From Rotaria sp. Silwood1 (taxonomy: Eukaryota > Rotifera > Eurotatoria > Philodinida > Philodinidae): a DNA stretch of 64,000 nt. The notes under the pieces are model-generated. The model saw only the letters and a list, made by a program, of their open reading frames with translations. It ran no database searches and was not told where the DNA came from. Position 1 is the stretch's first letter; every line of letters begins with the position of its first letter. Both the position numbers and the translations under genes were made by a program. The stretch is taken from contig CAJNOP010000028.1 of the NCBI GenBank assembly GCA_905250075.1, positions 1,840,244 to 1,904,243 on the forward strand, written 5' to 3'. This document shows, piece after piece, positions 13,001 to 25,044 of the stretch.

Positions 13001-16000
13001 ATTACTTGCTCGTGCAATGAGAAATGCAAATACAAATGAAGTAAGATGATGTTATTGTGGTCTTAATAAACAATTCGAGTAGAAGTTTCGTTTTTCTCTT
13101 TTGAATTTCAGTCATGTCTTTTCTGTTGTACATACTTGTCTCTCTCTGTATATCTTACTCAAGTAAATATGTGAAATGAATTTCAAGAAAATTACAATGA
13201 TTGTTTGATGAAAACAACTTGCTTATTTTTTTTATGAAATATGATAAATGTTTTGTTATGAAATTGCTGTTTATAACCTTTTCTTTTATTGTGCATTTGT
13301 TAATAGTGTTTATTGTTTTCTCCGTTGTGCTCATATTTTTTTGGAAAAGCAAATAATCTTTTCTTTGTGTTCCTCCATGTGCCCCACCCATGAGGCCCAT
13401 GGTCGGAGGTAAACTGAATTTCAAAAACTCAGTCTCTCCATCAATAAGGAAGGTCACAAAGCTAACAACTGACTGTAGGGACACCCTATCCATGGGAAAC
13501 CCATGAGCCCCATGGGACGACAAAAACTATGACACAAGCATCTCTGTTACAGATGCTTGTTTTGTATTATCTTAAGATGTTACGATGGATACCCATATGA
13601 AATTAGATATTTAAGGAATAAGTCGGGCGATTTAGTATACTCTATTGATAAGAACATATTCAAGAAATTCAAACCCTTGACAAAAATAATTAATTCAGAT
13701 ACAATAATTTTCCTTATATGATCAATCAATTTTCATCCAAATTTTTGGTTAATAGATGTTCCACTATTTGCATTTGAATCATAAACATAAATAATTTGTC
13801 TTGTTTTCGATCATATGTTAAGCAGTTTCCTTCATCGTATAGTTTCTCTATAAGTGATCAGTTTCAAATTTTTCAAAATGTTCATCCTTTTACTTTGCTT
13901 ATTTATAGCAACATCTACAAGTAATCAACGTCTAATTTTTCTCAGTGTTCATATTCTTTGTGGTTTTTTACGTCGTATAACTCTCCCAAATGATCCTTCA
14001 ATATGTTCTAATGGTGGTTATCAAGAAACTTTCGATGGAATTATTTTTATTCGTAATCCAGCTTCACCTGCTTTTATTCAATTAACACATTGTTTATTTA
14101 AATTATTAACTTATTGTCATGCATTACATTCTCCTAATTCTCCATTATCACAATCTTCATTTTCATTTCTATCAACAATGACTGATGCAGAAAAAGCTGT
14201 TTATCTTCAACAACAAGATAATAATGATGACATTAATATATCATCAATGCCAACAAATTCATTAAGTTTATCAATAAATGATCGTCGTTTACATAATCGT
14301 TTTTCATCATTTCTTGATCGTTTAGAAATTTTAATTGGAATTTATTTAACATTAAAACCTGATTTATATAAATTAAATGATTCATTAAATATAATTGGTA
14401 CAACTTTATTTTCATCACTTGATCATTTACCTAATTTTCGTTTACGAAATATAATTCGTTATTGTTTTTTACCATTTGTTCGACATTGTCCTATTAGTAC
14501 AATGATTATTGCTATATTTGAATCATTACTTCCATTTATGTATACAAAATTAAAAGATAAATGGAAAATAATTACTGAAAGACAAAGTATTAAAGTAACT
14601 AATGGAAGTGTTCATGAAAATAATGATGATCATTATCAAACACAAGATCGATGTGAAGAAGAAGTTATCGAAGAACAAGTAAGAAAACTGAGTTTTGCTA
14701 CTGTTCGGAAGTCATATGTCTACAAGCCTCGAACGAACCAAAGTCAATGTCTATCGTAAAGATGAAATCATATTTTCAAATCTCATATCTATCTAATGCC
14801 AATATCAATTATTTCGATGATTAGTTTTTCAAAGAGTAGTTCTTATCAATGTAGAAAAAGACAAAATAACAAATGAAACTAACGACTGAAATTAAATTGA
14901 GCGGATTTATTTTTATGTTTAAAAAAAAAACGGTTTTGATCTAAAGTGAAATCAAATTCGTTTTATACGATTGATATTATTCTTAGTTCAACAATGTAAC
15001 ATTGTTATTCAAGAGTAAGCATGTCGTATTAAATTAACCGTTATGCCTTGATATTATTTGCATTAAAATAAATTAATACCAAATGATTGACATGAAGTTA
15101 AGATGATTTTTAATTCTTATATATAGATTATCCATGACTAGATCTCGGACATTCTAAACTTAGAAGTTCTCAAAACCAAAAAATTTTTGTTCTGTCTTGA
15201 GAATGGCACTTCCGAATATAGAAACCTTTCTTTCTGTTATTAGATACTTCTGTTTAGGAGAGACAAATATTTCCAAGGATGAGATATACAAATGCAACTA
15301 TACATAGAAAGATCTTATCTACAAAAATTAGCATAGTTGCAACATATTACAAAAAAAATCTGACTATTGAGATTTTTCGCAAACTATTCTAACTTTGGTG
15401 AAAAAAATTTTATGTGAGTCGGATAAGCACCTTTGATCATATGATTTCCAAATATTCCTTTTTAGAGTTTACTAAAAAAATTTGTATATTAGTTTGATCT
15501 TCATAGTTGAAGCAACAAATGTTTGCTTTTTTTCTTAAGATTTATTTTCAAGTCTCTCATGAGTATAGAATTCGATATTTTTATCAACAATAAACCTATT
15601 CTCATTATTAAGAGAATAATATCAGTCGATTCATATAAGCCGATAGCAAATTCAAATTTTTATTCTTCTCGATAAAACAAAATCTATCTCAACGAGTTGC
15701 ATGAAATTTGATCTACTTATTTAGTATAAATTCACATAAATACACAATATAAAACAAAAACACGTTTCTAATTTATAGTTTAATTCAACATAAATTTACT
15801 AATAATTTCTTCTTGATAGGTAACATGTTATTTAACTCGTGATTTTATTGATGTAATCAAAAATCTATTAGCATCTCAAAGCAATACCAGTGATCATACA
15901 AACCAATTAATTAATAGTAATGATATCGATGAAACAAGTATGGATGAAATGATGACTACAGATGAACAAAATATTGGTGATGTTCCTTCACGTAAATCAA

Positions 16001-16656
16001 CAATACAATCTCGTTATCAACAAATACCAAGTGAATTTAGTTTAAAAATTTTACAAGATTCATCAATAATATGTCAATACTGTTTATTAATTCTTTTCGA
16101 TGGACTTTCATGGCCAGATACATCATCAATAACAAAAATGTCACATATATGTCAATCATTAATTAAACATCTTTCAATATTAATAAATGGTAATAATGAT
16201 TTTTTAAGACAACTTTATATCTATATATTATGTGCACTTAAAATCCATGGTGATAATGAACCAATTGTTTGTACATTACTTTCATTAGCTGTATTAATGT
16301 ATGATACGTTTCAACAAACATCATCAAATTTATTTGATAGTGTTCTTATGGAAATACCTGATGTTACAAATGAACAAGTAAATAATTATCGTGATAAAAT
16401 GCAACGACAAATCAATGGTAAACCATTAAGTGATAAACAAAAACGAGATATGTTAAAACAATTAGTACAACCATTAATGGGTCAAAATGTTGCACAAATG
16501 TTTAAACGTGAACCATTAGCACTCAATAATTTACCACCATTAATACGTTTTTCCAAACGTTCACTTCATCCGGTTTTACAACATCATCAACAATTAAATA
16601 CAGATAATGACGAGGATCATGGATTAGCTAATCTATTTCAACATACTGATGACTAG
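7015..16656 (+). CDS. XPO5: Exportin-5
   Basis: RanGTP-dependent karyopherin that exports pre-miRNA and other structured RNAs from the nucleus. Exons: 7015-7334, 7549-8402, 11389-12237, 12979-13040, about 13909-14678 and 15820-16656, about 1,230 residues (human about 1,204). The match runs end to end: VKHFGLQCIEETIKYKW in the importin-beta N-terminal region, KREWPQQWP, then EDVIVLQTLNSIRKRDIQ, AAEFLSVISDRRGKYEERLP, FIDYIGIK, DGIIFIRNPASPAF, EEQ-VTCYLTRDFIDVI, and the C-terminal LIRFSKRS plus GLANLF. All are recognisable exportin-5 blocks in the right order. Start: ATG at 7015 precedes NLDFLRQIE; an in-frame ATG at 6952 would add a hydrophobic stretch foreign to the family. The junction between exons 4 and 5 is unresolved: no acceptor I can see near 13909-13946 restores the phase left by exon 4. 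AATAAA at about 16812. SCAPER starts 292 bp downstream on the same strand. Confidence 0.95.
8403..11388 (+). other. 3 kb intron of exportin-5
   Basis: This is by far the longest intron of the gene. It carries an (AT)n tract near 8694-8713, a stretch near 8950-9060 that resembles no known protein, and, around 10725-11050, a copy of a dispersed repeat that also occurs in a rotatin intron near 54000-54370. I see no nested gene that can be supported. Confidence 0.6.
10725..11050. repeat. Dispersed repeat, copy 1 (also in a rotatin intron)
   Basis: Several blocks match the region 53990-54370 in the same orientation and order: AAAACTCGAAAGTCGATTTT, ATATGAGA next to GAATTTC/GAACTTC, TACAAAAGTCA/TATAAAAGTCA, and CGTTCTC near the left end. 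This copy is more eroded at its right end than copy 2, which still has clear terminal inverted repeats. It is probably a non-autonomous DNA element. Confidence 0.6.
12674..13552. repeat. Inverted-repeat pair flanking exon 4 of exportin-5
   Basis: CAGAGATGCTCGTGGGATGA near 12679 has a diverged inverted partner near 13540 (reading CAGAGATGCTTGTG on the other strand). Both arms continue into CATGGG/CCCCATG-rich sequence that is much richer in G+C than the surroundings. The 62-bp exon 12979-13040 lies between them. The outer arms pair clearly; the inner parts only share composition. Confidence 0.45.
14679..15819 (+). other. Last intron of exportin-5
   Basis: An AT-rich 1.1 kb intron between the exons ending in EEQ and beginning VTCYLTRD. 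I see no open frame with family resemblance and no clear repeat. Confidence 0.7.
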
Positions 16657-16945
16657 TCAGATCTGATGTTTCATTCGGTGTTTTCTTTTTCTTTTTTTCT
16701 TTTTGTATAAGTGCATCGTGAATAGTACGAATGATTATGTGCTACATCTTTCTGTTTTTTTCTTTTTTTTCATTCACTATAGTATACTTTATTGCTCATT
16801 ATGGATCGAAGAATAAAACATTCCTAATCAAGATCGATTAGATTTTTTTTCATTGAAAATTATTTTCGAATGAAAACTAACTTCATTCGAAGCAAATTAA
16901 ACTAATCATTTTCAAAATGATGATTAGAGTTCTGTTTTTAATTTA

Positions 16946-16951
16946 TAGATG
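16946..16951 (+). promoter_or_regulatory. Acceptor-like site abutting the SCAPER start codon
   Basis: TTTATAG directly precedes the ATG at 16949, and there is no upstream exon of SCAPER between it and the exportin-5 stop at 16656. The arrangement is what a spliced-leader trans-splice acceptor would look like; rotifers are known to trans-splice. A normal acceptor from an unseen 5' UTR exon is the alternative. Confidence 0.45.
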
Positions 16952-19900
16952 ACAAATATTTCTACTCAAAAACCCGACTCATTATCACAAGATACAAATC
17001 GGTAAAATGATTTGTTTATATTTAATATCTATTTCGAATTAAAATAATTCAGACAATCATTGTTTCTTGACTAACTATCAAGGTGTTTATCTTTTTAGTT
17101 AAGAAGAGCAGACATATTTGTTTCAAATGAATGTCTTAACAGCCAAATTAATAAATTTAAAATATATATTGCATTGAACGTGCACTGACCGAGATATATG
17201 TTAGATGCTAGTAATGCAAAATCTCAGTTGAGTTTTATCATGATGGTTAGATAGAACTGCTCATCTAGTTGCATAAGAAAAAGTATGTTTCAAATCAATC
17301 AAAATAAAATCATTTTACAGAAGTTAGAAATTTGGGACTATTTTTTCCTGAGGCAACTCAGTAGTTTCAAGCTAGAGAAGACTATTCCAAATTTTATTCA
17401 TATCAGATCGTCGATATTTAATTATAGTCTTTAGTTCCATTCGAAACAATGTTTTTTTCTCGTAGTTCTGACCTCATACATGTCTTGCTGTACCCAATTG
17501 TCATGAGAACAAGTTCAGCTGACATATTGATTTGGGAGCACCTTACATATATTTTCGATTCATGCACGTCAAGAGCAGTTTATATTTTAACTTTATTAGC
17601 TTAGAAGTGAGAGCTTTAATTTGACACACATATATCTCGTCTTATTAACTAATAACATAAACATTTCCGTTGGAAGAGAAGTAAGATATAGTTTTTTGAT
17701 TTTCCTCATTAAAAAACAAAGTGCTAAAGATACGAAGAAAGAAATTTCGAAAATTTTAAGCAGATAATTGTAACGTCTCTTTTACTAAATTTTATCAAAT
17801 AATAATAATCGCAATGTTTATATATCATCTAATTTGAAATACGTAGGAGTTCCAATAATGATATTTCATCTCGACAAACTGATTCAATGTCATCAAGTTT
17901 TCATTCACGTTATTGGATATTTTTATTTGATAATTTAAAACGATCTATTGAACAAATCTATCAAACATGTGAATCCGATCAAAATCCATTACAATGTCAA
18001 GTAAGAATGATTTTAATTGTTGTTTTGTTTTTTTTTTTTTGTTACGTTACAAATATTTATTTACATTTAGGAAGTTACAGAACTTCTCTGTCAATATTGT
18101 AAAAATTTTGAAATTCTCATGAAAAAATTTCAACATATACAAAATCTTGATAATAAAATCGACGAAATGAAAAGGTGAAAATTTTGAAATTAAAATAAAA
18201 AAATTTGTTTTTTTCTCGATGTTCAACATTTTCAGAAACTATCTTAGTCAATCGTTAATTACATTACCATTTGAAACAGATATATTACCTCTCAGGTTAT
18301 TAAAACGATACATGCTCTCATATCTGCTTGTTCGCCTGATTCTTTTTATGAGTTTTAACAAGCTAAAACTCTAAATATTTTTCAAATTAAATAACTTTTT
18401 TATTGTTCTTTTTTCAGGCCATTTGAGCATTCTCAGTCAATATGTAATGGTAATTTAACAAAAAAAAAAGATTCAATTATGAAATATTTTTGTTTTGTTT
18501 TTTCTATTTTTTATTTAAATTAGATGAAATATTTTGTTCAGATGATTTATTACGTCGACAAAAACGTTTACATAACAGTGATATAAATTTAAATGTAAAT
18601 AAAACTTTCTATCATTATTTAATGGATACAAATAAATTTAAACGACAAAAATCTAACAAATATCGTAAATCAACAGGAAGTTCAAGTTTACTTTCATTAC
18701 CATCATCATTTTCATCAACAACACTAACAAATGATTCATCAATGACATTAATTACAAGTACAAATCAATTATTATTACCATCAAAACAAATGTTAACTGA
18801 AGAAACAGCAGGTGATGCTGATGATGAAAAAGATATTCGAGATGAAACAGTTAATACTAATCGTCCTCATCGATATTATCATCAATTATCAACAACATCA
18901 CATTATCGTCTTAATCAACAAAATTTAACATCAGAAGATGATGATGAAGAACTTCTCTTAAGAAATCATCGTGGAATGATTGATTTCATGGATCGAGTAA
19001 GTTTTAATTAAAATCAATGTTTAAATAATTTTCTTTTTTTTAGCAAATATTTGATGCATTTGATCAAGAAGAATCATTAGCTGAAGCATTAGAAGCTGAA
19101 CAAGAACGAACAATAGCTTCATTAATGGCTGAACAAGAAGATCTTGAACATCAATTGAATAATGTTAGTGATGATGATTTTTTATTAGGTGGTGATGATG
19201 GATCAGAATTAGAAGAAAGTGAATTATCGGTAATTAAAATTTTCAAACAAAGAAATAAATAGATGTTGCATAATAAACGACCGATTTTTACTCTTAATCT
19301 TTATAGTATATGATATAGTTTATTTAAAATTAAAATATATCATAGACTACAGAATAGCTAATAGTAGAACCTGCATCAAAAATGTCTTTAATACTGATAA
19401 TATTCTACTTGATCGATTTTTAACGCTGCGAAGGAGAACATTTTTTGGTGCATGAGTAAAACCTGTTATTATTTCATCAATTAATTTCACATAATAATCC
19501 AAACTGTTGAGGTACACATTATTAAGGGATCATTTATTTTCATTGATGAATTAAGTCAAGTTGTTCTTAATGCATGTTTCTTAGGTTTATCATTATATAT
19601 CATCGTCAATTACTATAAACGATAGTTTTGATGCCGTTATCGTACGACCAGTATTACTGGCCATATATAGCCTTGCGTTGTCTTGTTGATAGATAAAATC
19701 ATCACCTAACAGTCATTAACCTTCAGCTTGTGCATGTAAAAGAACAACTGCAATCTAATTTTTATGTTAATGTTTCACCGGAGTCCCATTATAAGCGCAG
19801 CTATAAGATCATCTTTTGATTCAACAGGAAGCATAAACACGGTCATTCCGATGATGAAATATACCATCCAATTCAAAATATTTTTAATCAGTAAACTTCG

Positions 19901-22900
19901 TTTGGTTTCTTCATGTATAAATATTGCTATTGTTTTACTGTACATTTGTTGATCACCTTTCGTAACTGTTTAACACTTTGTAGCGATGATATGCCATCAT
20001 CAGTTATTCGTACTATCACTTATAGAATTGATACGTTGTAATCGTATAACTCTTGAGTTGTCCAAATACATATTGTACGGATACGTCAAAAAGATGAGTT
20101 AAATGTATATATGTTGAATGTTGCAAAGATCGGCCATGTATTATGCGACACCCATTATTTCATTAAATAGTTTATTTTTTCTTGTATTATCTAGACAACA
20201 AAAACATCAAGTTATTTTATGTCACTACACGATGATGGTGATGAGAAAGATATAAGTCCAAATGATCTATCACGTGAAGATAATGATTCTGAACCTGATG
20301 GAAAATCTCGAACAAAACTTCTTCGTATACAGGAAAAATTATCATCACCTTCACGTATTCGGTATTGTTCTATATCTATTACATCATCACATTGATCTAA
20401 TGATTTTGAATTATTTAGACCTCTCAGTGAAACTCTTCGTGAAGCAGCTGAACGACAAGGTATCTAAAAGCTAAATCTTTTTTTTCGAAAAACCTAATAT
20501 CATTTATTTAGCACGAGCATTTACACGACGTCAAACTTTACGAGATGAGAAAGCAAGAAAAATGCGTGAATTAACTCATCGAGTAAAACCAAAAAAAACA
20601 AACAAACTATAGTTTATCAAATTATTTTATTCTATGAATTTGTTTCTCATTTTCAGGTCAATGAAGTTCGTCAATGGAAAGAAGAATTAATCAAAGCACG
20701 TAAAACAACTATTGAAATGAAAATGCACCGAGCAGAAGAAAAACGTCAATATTTATTATTTTTAAAAGCTAAAAAAGCTGGTGATGAAGATTTAAAAGGA
20801 CAAGAAATAGCTTTTATTAAATTGTTACAACAAGAAAATCGTCGACAAACATTAAAAGAACGTTATCAAAAAGAAGAACAATTCAAACAATTTCTTGAAG
20901 AAGAACGTGTTAAAAAACATGATGAACATAAACAACGTGAATTAGCAGCAGAAAATCGTCGAAAAGAATTAGAAGCTATACGACAAACACGTCTTAATGA
21001 AATGCAAGAAAAATGGAAAACGAAAGAAAGAATGATTGAACAACATTTAATTGAAAAACGCAAACAAAAACAAACAGCAGCTATTGCTAAACAAAAGTAA
21101 ATTTAGAGTTTCCTACAATCAATTGATCTCAAGGAAATACCATTGTAAAACTTGAAAATTATATATGAATATACGAAAGTCTTTGTTCTATCCGATCTCA
21201 GTCGCCATCAGTATCAGAGATCTGAAAACTTATATCGACATATTCTCGGCTAAGAATGTTGATCAGCGACAAAGTTCTATCTCAATAATATAAGAACAAA
21301 GAGAATTATTCTGGACGATGATTGATAACATCTATCACTTCTTTGAACTTTATAACTTTTAAAAATAATAGTTTTTTTAAAGTCATCGATACCGTATTAT
21401 CTAATGCTATGCTTCAATTGTCTTCTTATAAAAATTCGTGAGTCCTTTCTAGAATGTATCCCGTTAAGTCCTAGTTCGAAACTAAAAGTTCTCTGTTAAC
21501 TGGATTCGAAAATGTTGAACATGGTGGATTCTATTTTGAAGAACTTCTTCTATGGTTAAACATTACCATCCATAAGTTTCGGATACAAATCTTTTAATGA
21601 ATAGAAATAATAGAACTATAATAATTGTGTTGATCGAGATATCTTCTTGATAATAATTAAACTAATTATCAGTATATTCAGAATCATAGAAATACAATAT
21701 TTACATTTGTATTTAGGAGTTTTCAACAAAAACGAGCTGAGCATGTCGCTTATCTTAAAGCGTCAACTGTTGAATTAAAGAAAAAATTGGCACTAAAAGT
21801 TTGATTCTTTGTTACTTTATTGAAGAATGTATATTCGTTTTTATTGTTTATAGCAAGAGGAAAGTGCTCGACGACATATAACACAACTCGAAGAAATCCG
21901 TCGAAAAGCAATGGAAATGGCTACATTTCGTGGTCCAAGTGCTGAAGATCATCATCATAATCATCATGTACTTTCTGCATCAAATGATAGTAAAGCAACA
22001 ACATCAACAATGAATATTCCTGCAAGTGAAGAACCAATACCAACACGAAAATTGTGTACACTTTGTAATCTTTTGGTCAGTTTGTTCTTTTTTTGTTATT
22101 CTCGAACAATATATTGGAATATGGATGATATCATTTACTCTTATAGTTAGCTTCTGATCTTCATTTGCAAACACATTTACGTGGTACACGTCATAATCAA
22201 TTGTTAATCGAACGATTCAATCAAAAGAATGACAATGGAACAAAAAAACAACCAAAACAAGAAGATATTGTATACAGATTGTATGTTCATGTTTTTTTTG
22301 AATTAAAATCGGTTATTTTATAGGATACATTTAATGTTGAATGTATAACCATTGTTACCAATGATGATATTGTACGACAAGAAATGGCTTATAATCGAGA
22401 ACGAAAACATGCAATGAAAAAACGAGCAAAAAAATTACGTCTTCGAATGACTCAACGGTAAAATAGATTAAATAGAAAACAAATCATATTTGATATTTTT
22501 CTTTCTAGTTCGGTAGCCTATGAAGCTGAAAATGCTCAACGACCTTTTTTGACATCAACTCATAAAGCACGGTAAGCAGAAAAGCGATTTAAAATATTGA
22601 AATAATTTATTCATGTTTAATTTATCTTTTTTTTTTTAGTATTCAACGATTTTTAAATGAATTAGAAAAATCATTAAATACAACAGCAAGAAAAGAACCA
22701 TTGAATACAACGAATTATTTATCATGTCAACGAATTCTTACTGAATTTGTTAAAATTTTCGATACACACGGTTATGAAAAGGTTTTATATATATATATAT
22801 ATGCTTTTGAAGAATATTCATAAATTAATTTAATTAATTATGTAGGATTCACCACTTGAACAACGTGTTTTTTTCAGTCTAAATGGTTATACAACATTAA

Positions 22901-25044
22901 CTAGAATGATTGAATTACGTGCAGAATGTAATAAACCAGCTCTTGCACCGGAAAAGTATTCTAATTTATAACATGAAATATTTTAATCTATTAGATAAAT
23001 TTAGTCTCATCGCATTGACCATATCAGTTTATCGAGCAGCAACAAATAATAATCTTGATAATGCAATGTATGTATTGAATAGTGGCAAAATTTTAACACT
23101 TGTCGAAAGTTTAGTTCGACATTTAACGGTAAGTAATAATTATAGTGATGTATAAGAAATTAAATTTATCCCATTTTATTTTATGACTTTTCAAGCTATT
23201 ATGACTTTCATGAATTTTATTCTCGTTAGTTCTTTTATAATGTGAGTGAAATAGAAATTCTGCCACACCTACATCCTAAAGTGACTAATGGAAAATAATA
23301 TATATGACATATGGAATTAGATTTATGCTTTCTATGATTTAAATTGTAAACGAAATATGAGTATAGATATGTAAAAATGGGATAAATTAAATTTCTTGTG
23401 GAGCTATGAAATAGTTTTGTATATTTCAGGGTTTAAAAATTGATGATTTAACAACATCACATATTGATCAAAGTGAAAGTGAAAAATTAGCTCAGATTGA
23501 TTTAGTAACTAATCTAGCTGAATTACTTGCTGATCTTCTTACAATGTATAATTCAATAGCAAGAGATATTCGAAAACATGAAAATGAAACTAATGAAGAT
23601 AAATTAACAATAAGTCGTTTAACTGATTTTATTAGGTAAAAATAAAAATTTACTTCAAAATAAATTTCTATTATTTTTGTTTTTTGTATTCTTATTTTAT
23701 AAGTTATATGGCTAATGTTGGTGTTCTTGATCGCATAGCATCATTTTTTCGTACAGCTCGAGCTATTGTTAATACAACAAAATCACGTGTACCTGATATG
23801 ATTATTCATTTACTTAATCTTTTACAACAAATGGTTAATTTTTCTAAGCCAAAGTAGAATCTTCTTTTTCTTTGGTTTCTTTTTTTCAAATTTATTAAAA
23901 AAAAATATTTCATATTTCTAATTAGAGTATGTCAAGTGCCATTTGGTCAATCATCAAAAAAATCAACGAATGATTCAGCACAAGTATTAAATATAATGAA
24001 ATCAACAAATTTTTGTGAAATACTTTCATTAATCTATGGTATTCTTATTCATGAAACTGATAATAATAGTAATAATCAAATGAATACTGATAATAATAGT
24101 ACGATAACTGTACATGAAAAAACATTTATTATTGTAATTAATTCAATGATTCTATTGAATACACTTGCAATACTTGACCTTGATGCATTTCAAGTTAGAA
24201 AAAAAAAATACATATTTTTGAATTTTTTATTTTGAAAAGTTCATATCGATTTTAGACAACTCTTGGTGAAGAAACAATCTCACTTCAACTTCGACATGTT
24301 GCAAATTATATTCTTGCTTATTGTAATCATCAACAAACAACAATGAATGATAATCTTCTACGTCAAATTATTCTTCTTATCGGTTATTATTGTGTTTTAA
24401 ATCAAGATAATCAAGTTAGTTTGTTTTTGTTTGATGTTATTTCAAATATTTGTAGAACTAATTCATTTCAAAATCAAAAAAAAACAAAATTTCGTTTTCT
24501 TTTTTTTAGTGTCGTTTAGCTTTTGGTAATCGACCAACTGTATTACAACAATTATCATGTTTACCATTTCGTTATTTTGTTGAATCAAAATATATGGATA
24601 TACTTTTTCCAACATTAATTGCTTGTTCATTTGATTGTGAAACAACACGAGCAATTCTTCAAACTGAAATGTCACTTGATCTTGTTGGAAATTATATTCA
24701 AGTAAGTTTGTTTTTATAAAGATTTGTGTTATTTTGTTTTACTTTTTTTTTCAAATAGACAAAAATGACGGAAACAACGACGATTAATGAAGATGACAGT
24801 AAATTGATATGAATAAAAATATTAAAATTTTTTTGTTCTTCTTCTTGTTTCAGTTATTTCTGCTTTTCATATGAGATTTCCACGTAATGAATTGAATGAT
24901 GCTTTGAAATACTATCAATCAAAACCGAAGATTACAACAAATCAAAATCAAATCGAGCCTCATGAATCAATTACTAGCAAGAAGCAAAGTGATGAACAAA
25001 AAGAAAATGAATCTCCTCCCGATAATAATGACATCAAATCTTAA
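16949..25044 (+). CDS. SCAPER: S-phase cyclin A-associated protein in the ER (SCAPER)
   Basis: Twenty-six exons join without a phase error to 1,328 residues (human about 1,400): 16949-17001, 17847-18000, 18071-18174, 18236-18295, 18418-18449, 18524-18996, 19044-19229, 20195-20361, 20419-20459, 20512-20582, 20657-21096, 21717-21798, 21854-22075, 22147-22269, 22324-22457, 22509-22571, 22640-22781, 22846-22955, 23005-23128, 23430-23635, 23704-23853, 23926-24193, 24256-24414, 24510-24701, 24759-24798 and 24854-25044. Family blocks: YWIFLFDNLKRSIEQIYQTC near the N terminus, EKLSSPSR, a long Lys/Glu/Arg coiled coil (exon 11), a C2H2 zinc finger (CTLCNLL with two downstream His, split by an intron), SYMANVGVLDRI, and RPTVLQQLSCLPFRYF with LFPTLIA near the end. 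SCAPER binds cyclin A2 at the ER, affects cilia, and is reported to link tubulin-making ribosomes to CCR4-NOT. AATAAA occurs at about 25338 and 25378. Confidence 0.95.
19330..20185 (-). mobile_element. Degenerate Tc1/mariner-like transposase relic in a SCAPER intron
   Basis: The 965-bp intron after SCAPER exon 7 carries, antisense to SCAPER, decayed transposase motifs. FIYQQDNARLYMAS resembles the Tc1/mariner segment around the second catalytic Asp (QQDNARPH). Upstream on the same strand, FHHRNDRVYAS matches the Tc1 block that usually reads RRNDRVYA, followed by SYNGTP. The frame is interrupted many times, so the copy cannot be active. I could not define its terminal inverted repeats. The call depends on short motifs in the right order. 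Confidence 0.5.
21097..21716 (+). other. SCAPER intron 11
   Basis: This 620-bp AT-rich intron splits the coiled-coil region. I see no gene, open frame of interest or clear repeat in it. Confidence 0.7.
23154..23398. mobile_element. Small terminal-inverted-repeat element (MITE-like) in a SCAPER intron
   Basis: AAGAAATTAAATTTATCCCA at the left end is answered by an inverted copy at the right end (TGGGATAAATTAAATTTCTT), with about 195 bp between that codes for nothing. The two ends are nearly identical, so the insertion is fairly young. It nearly fills the intron between exons 19 and 20. Confidence 0.7.
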
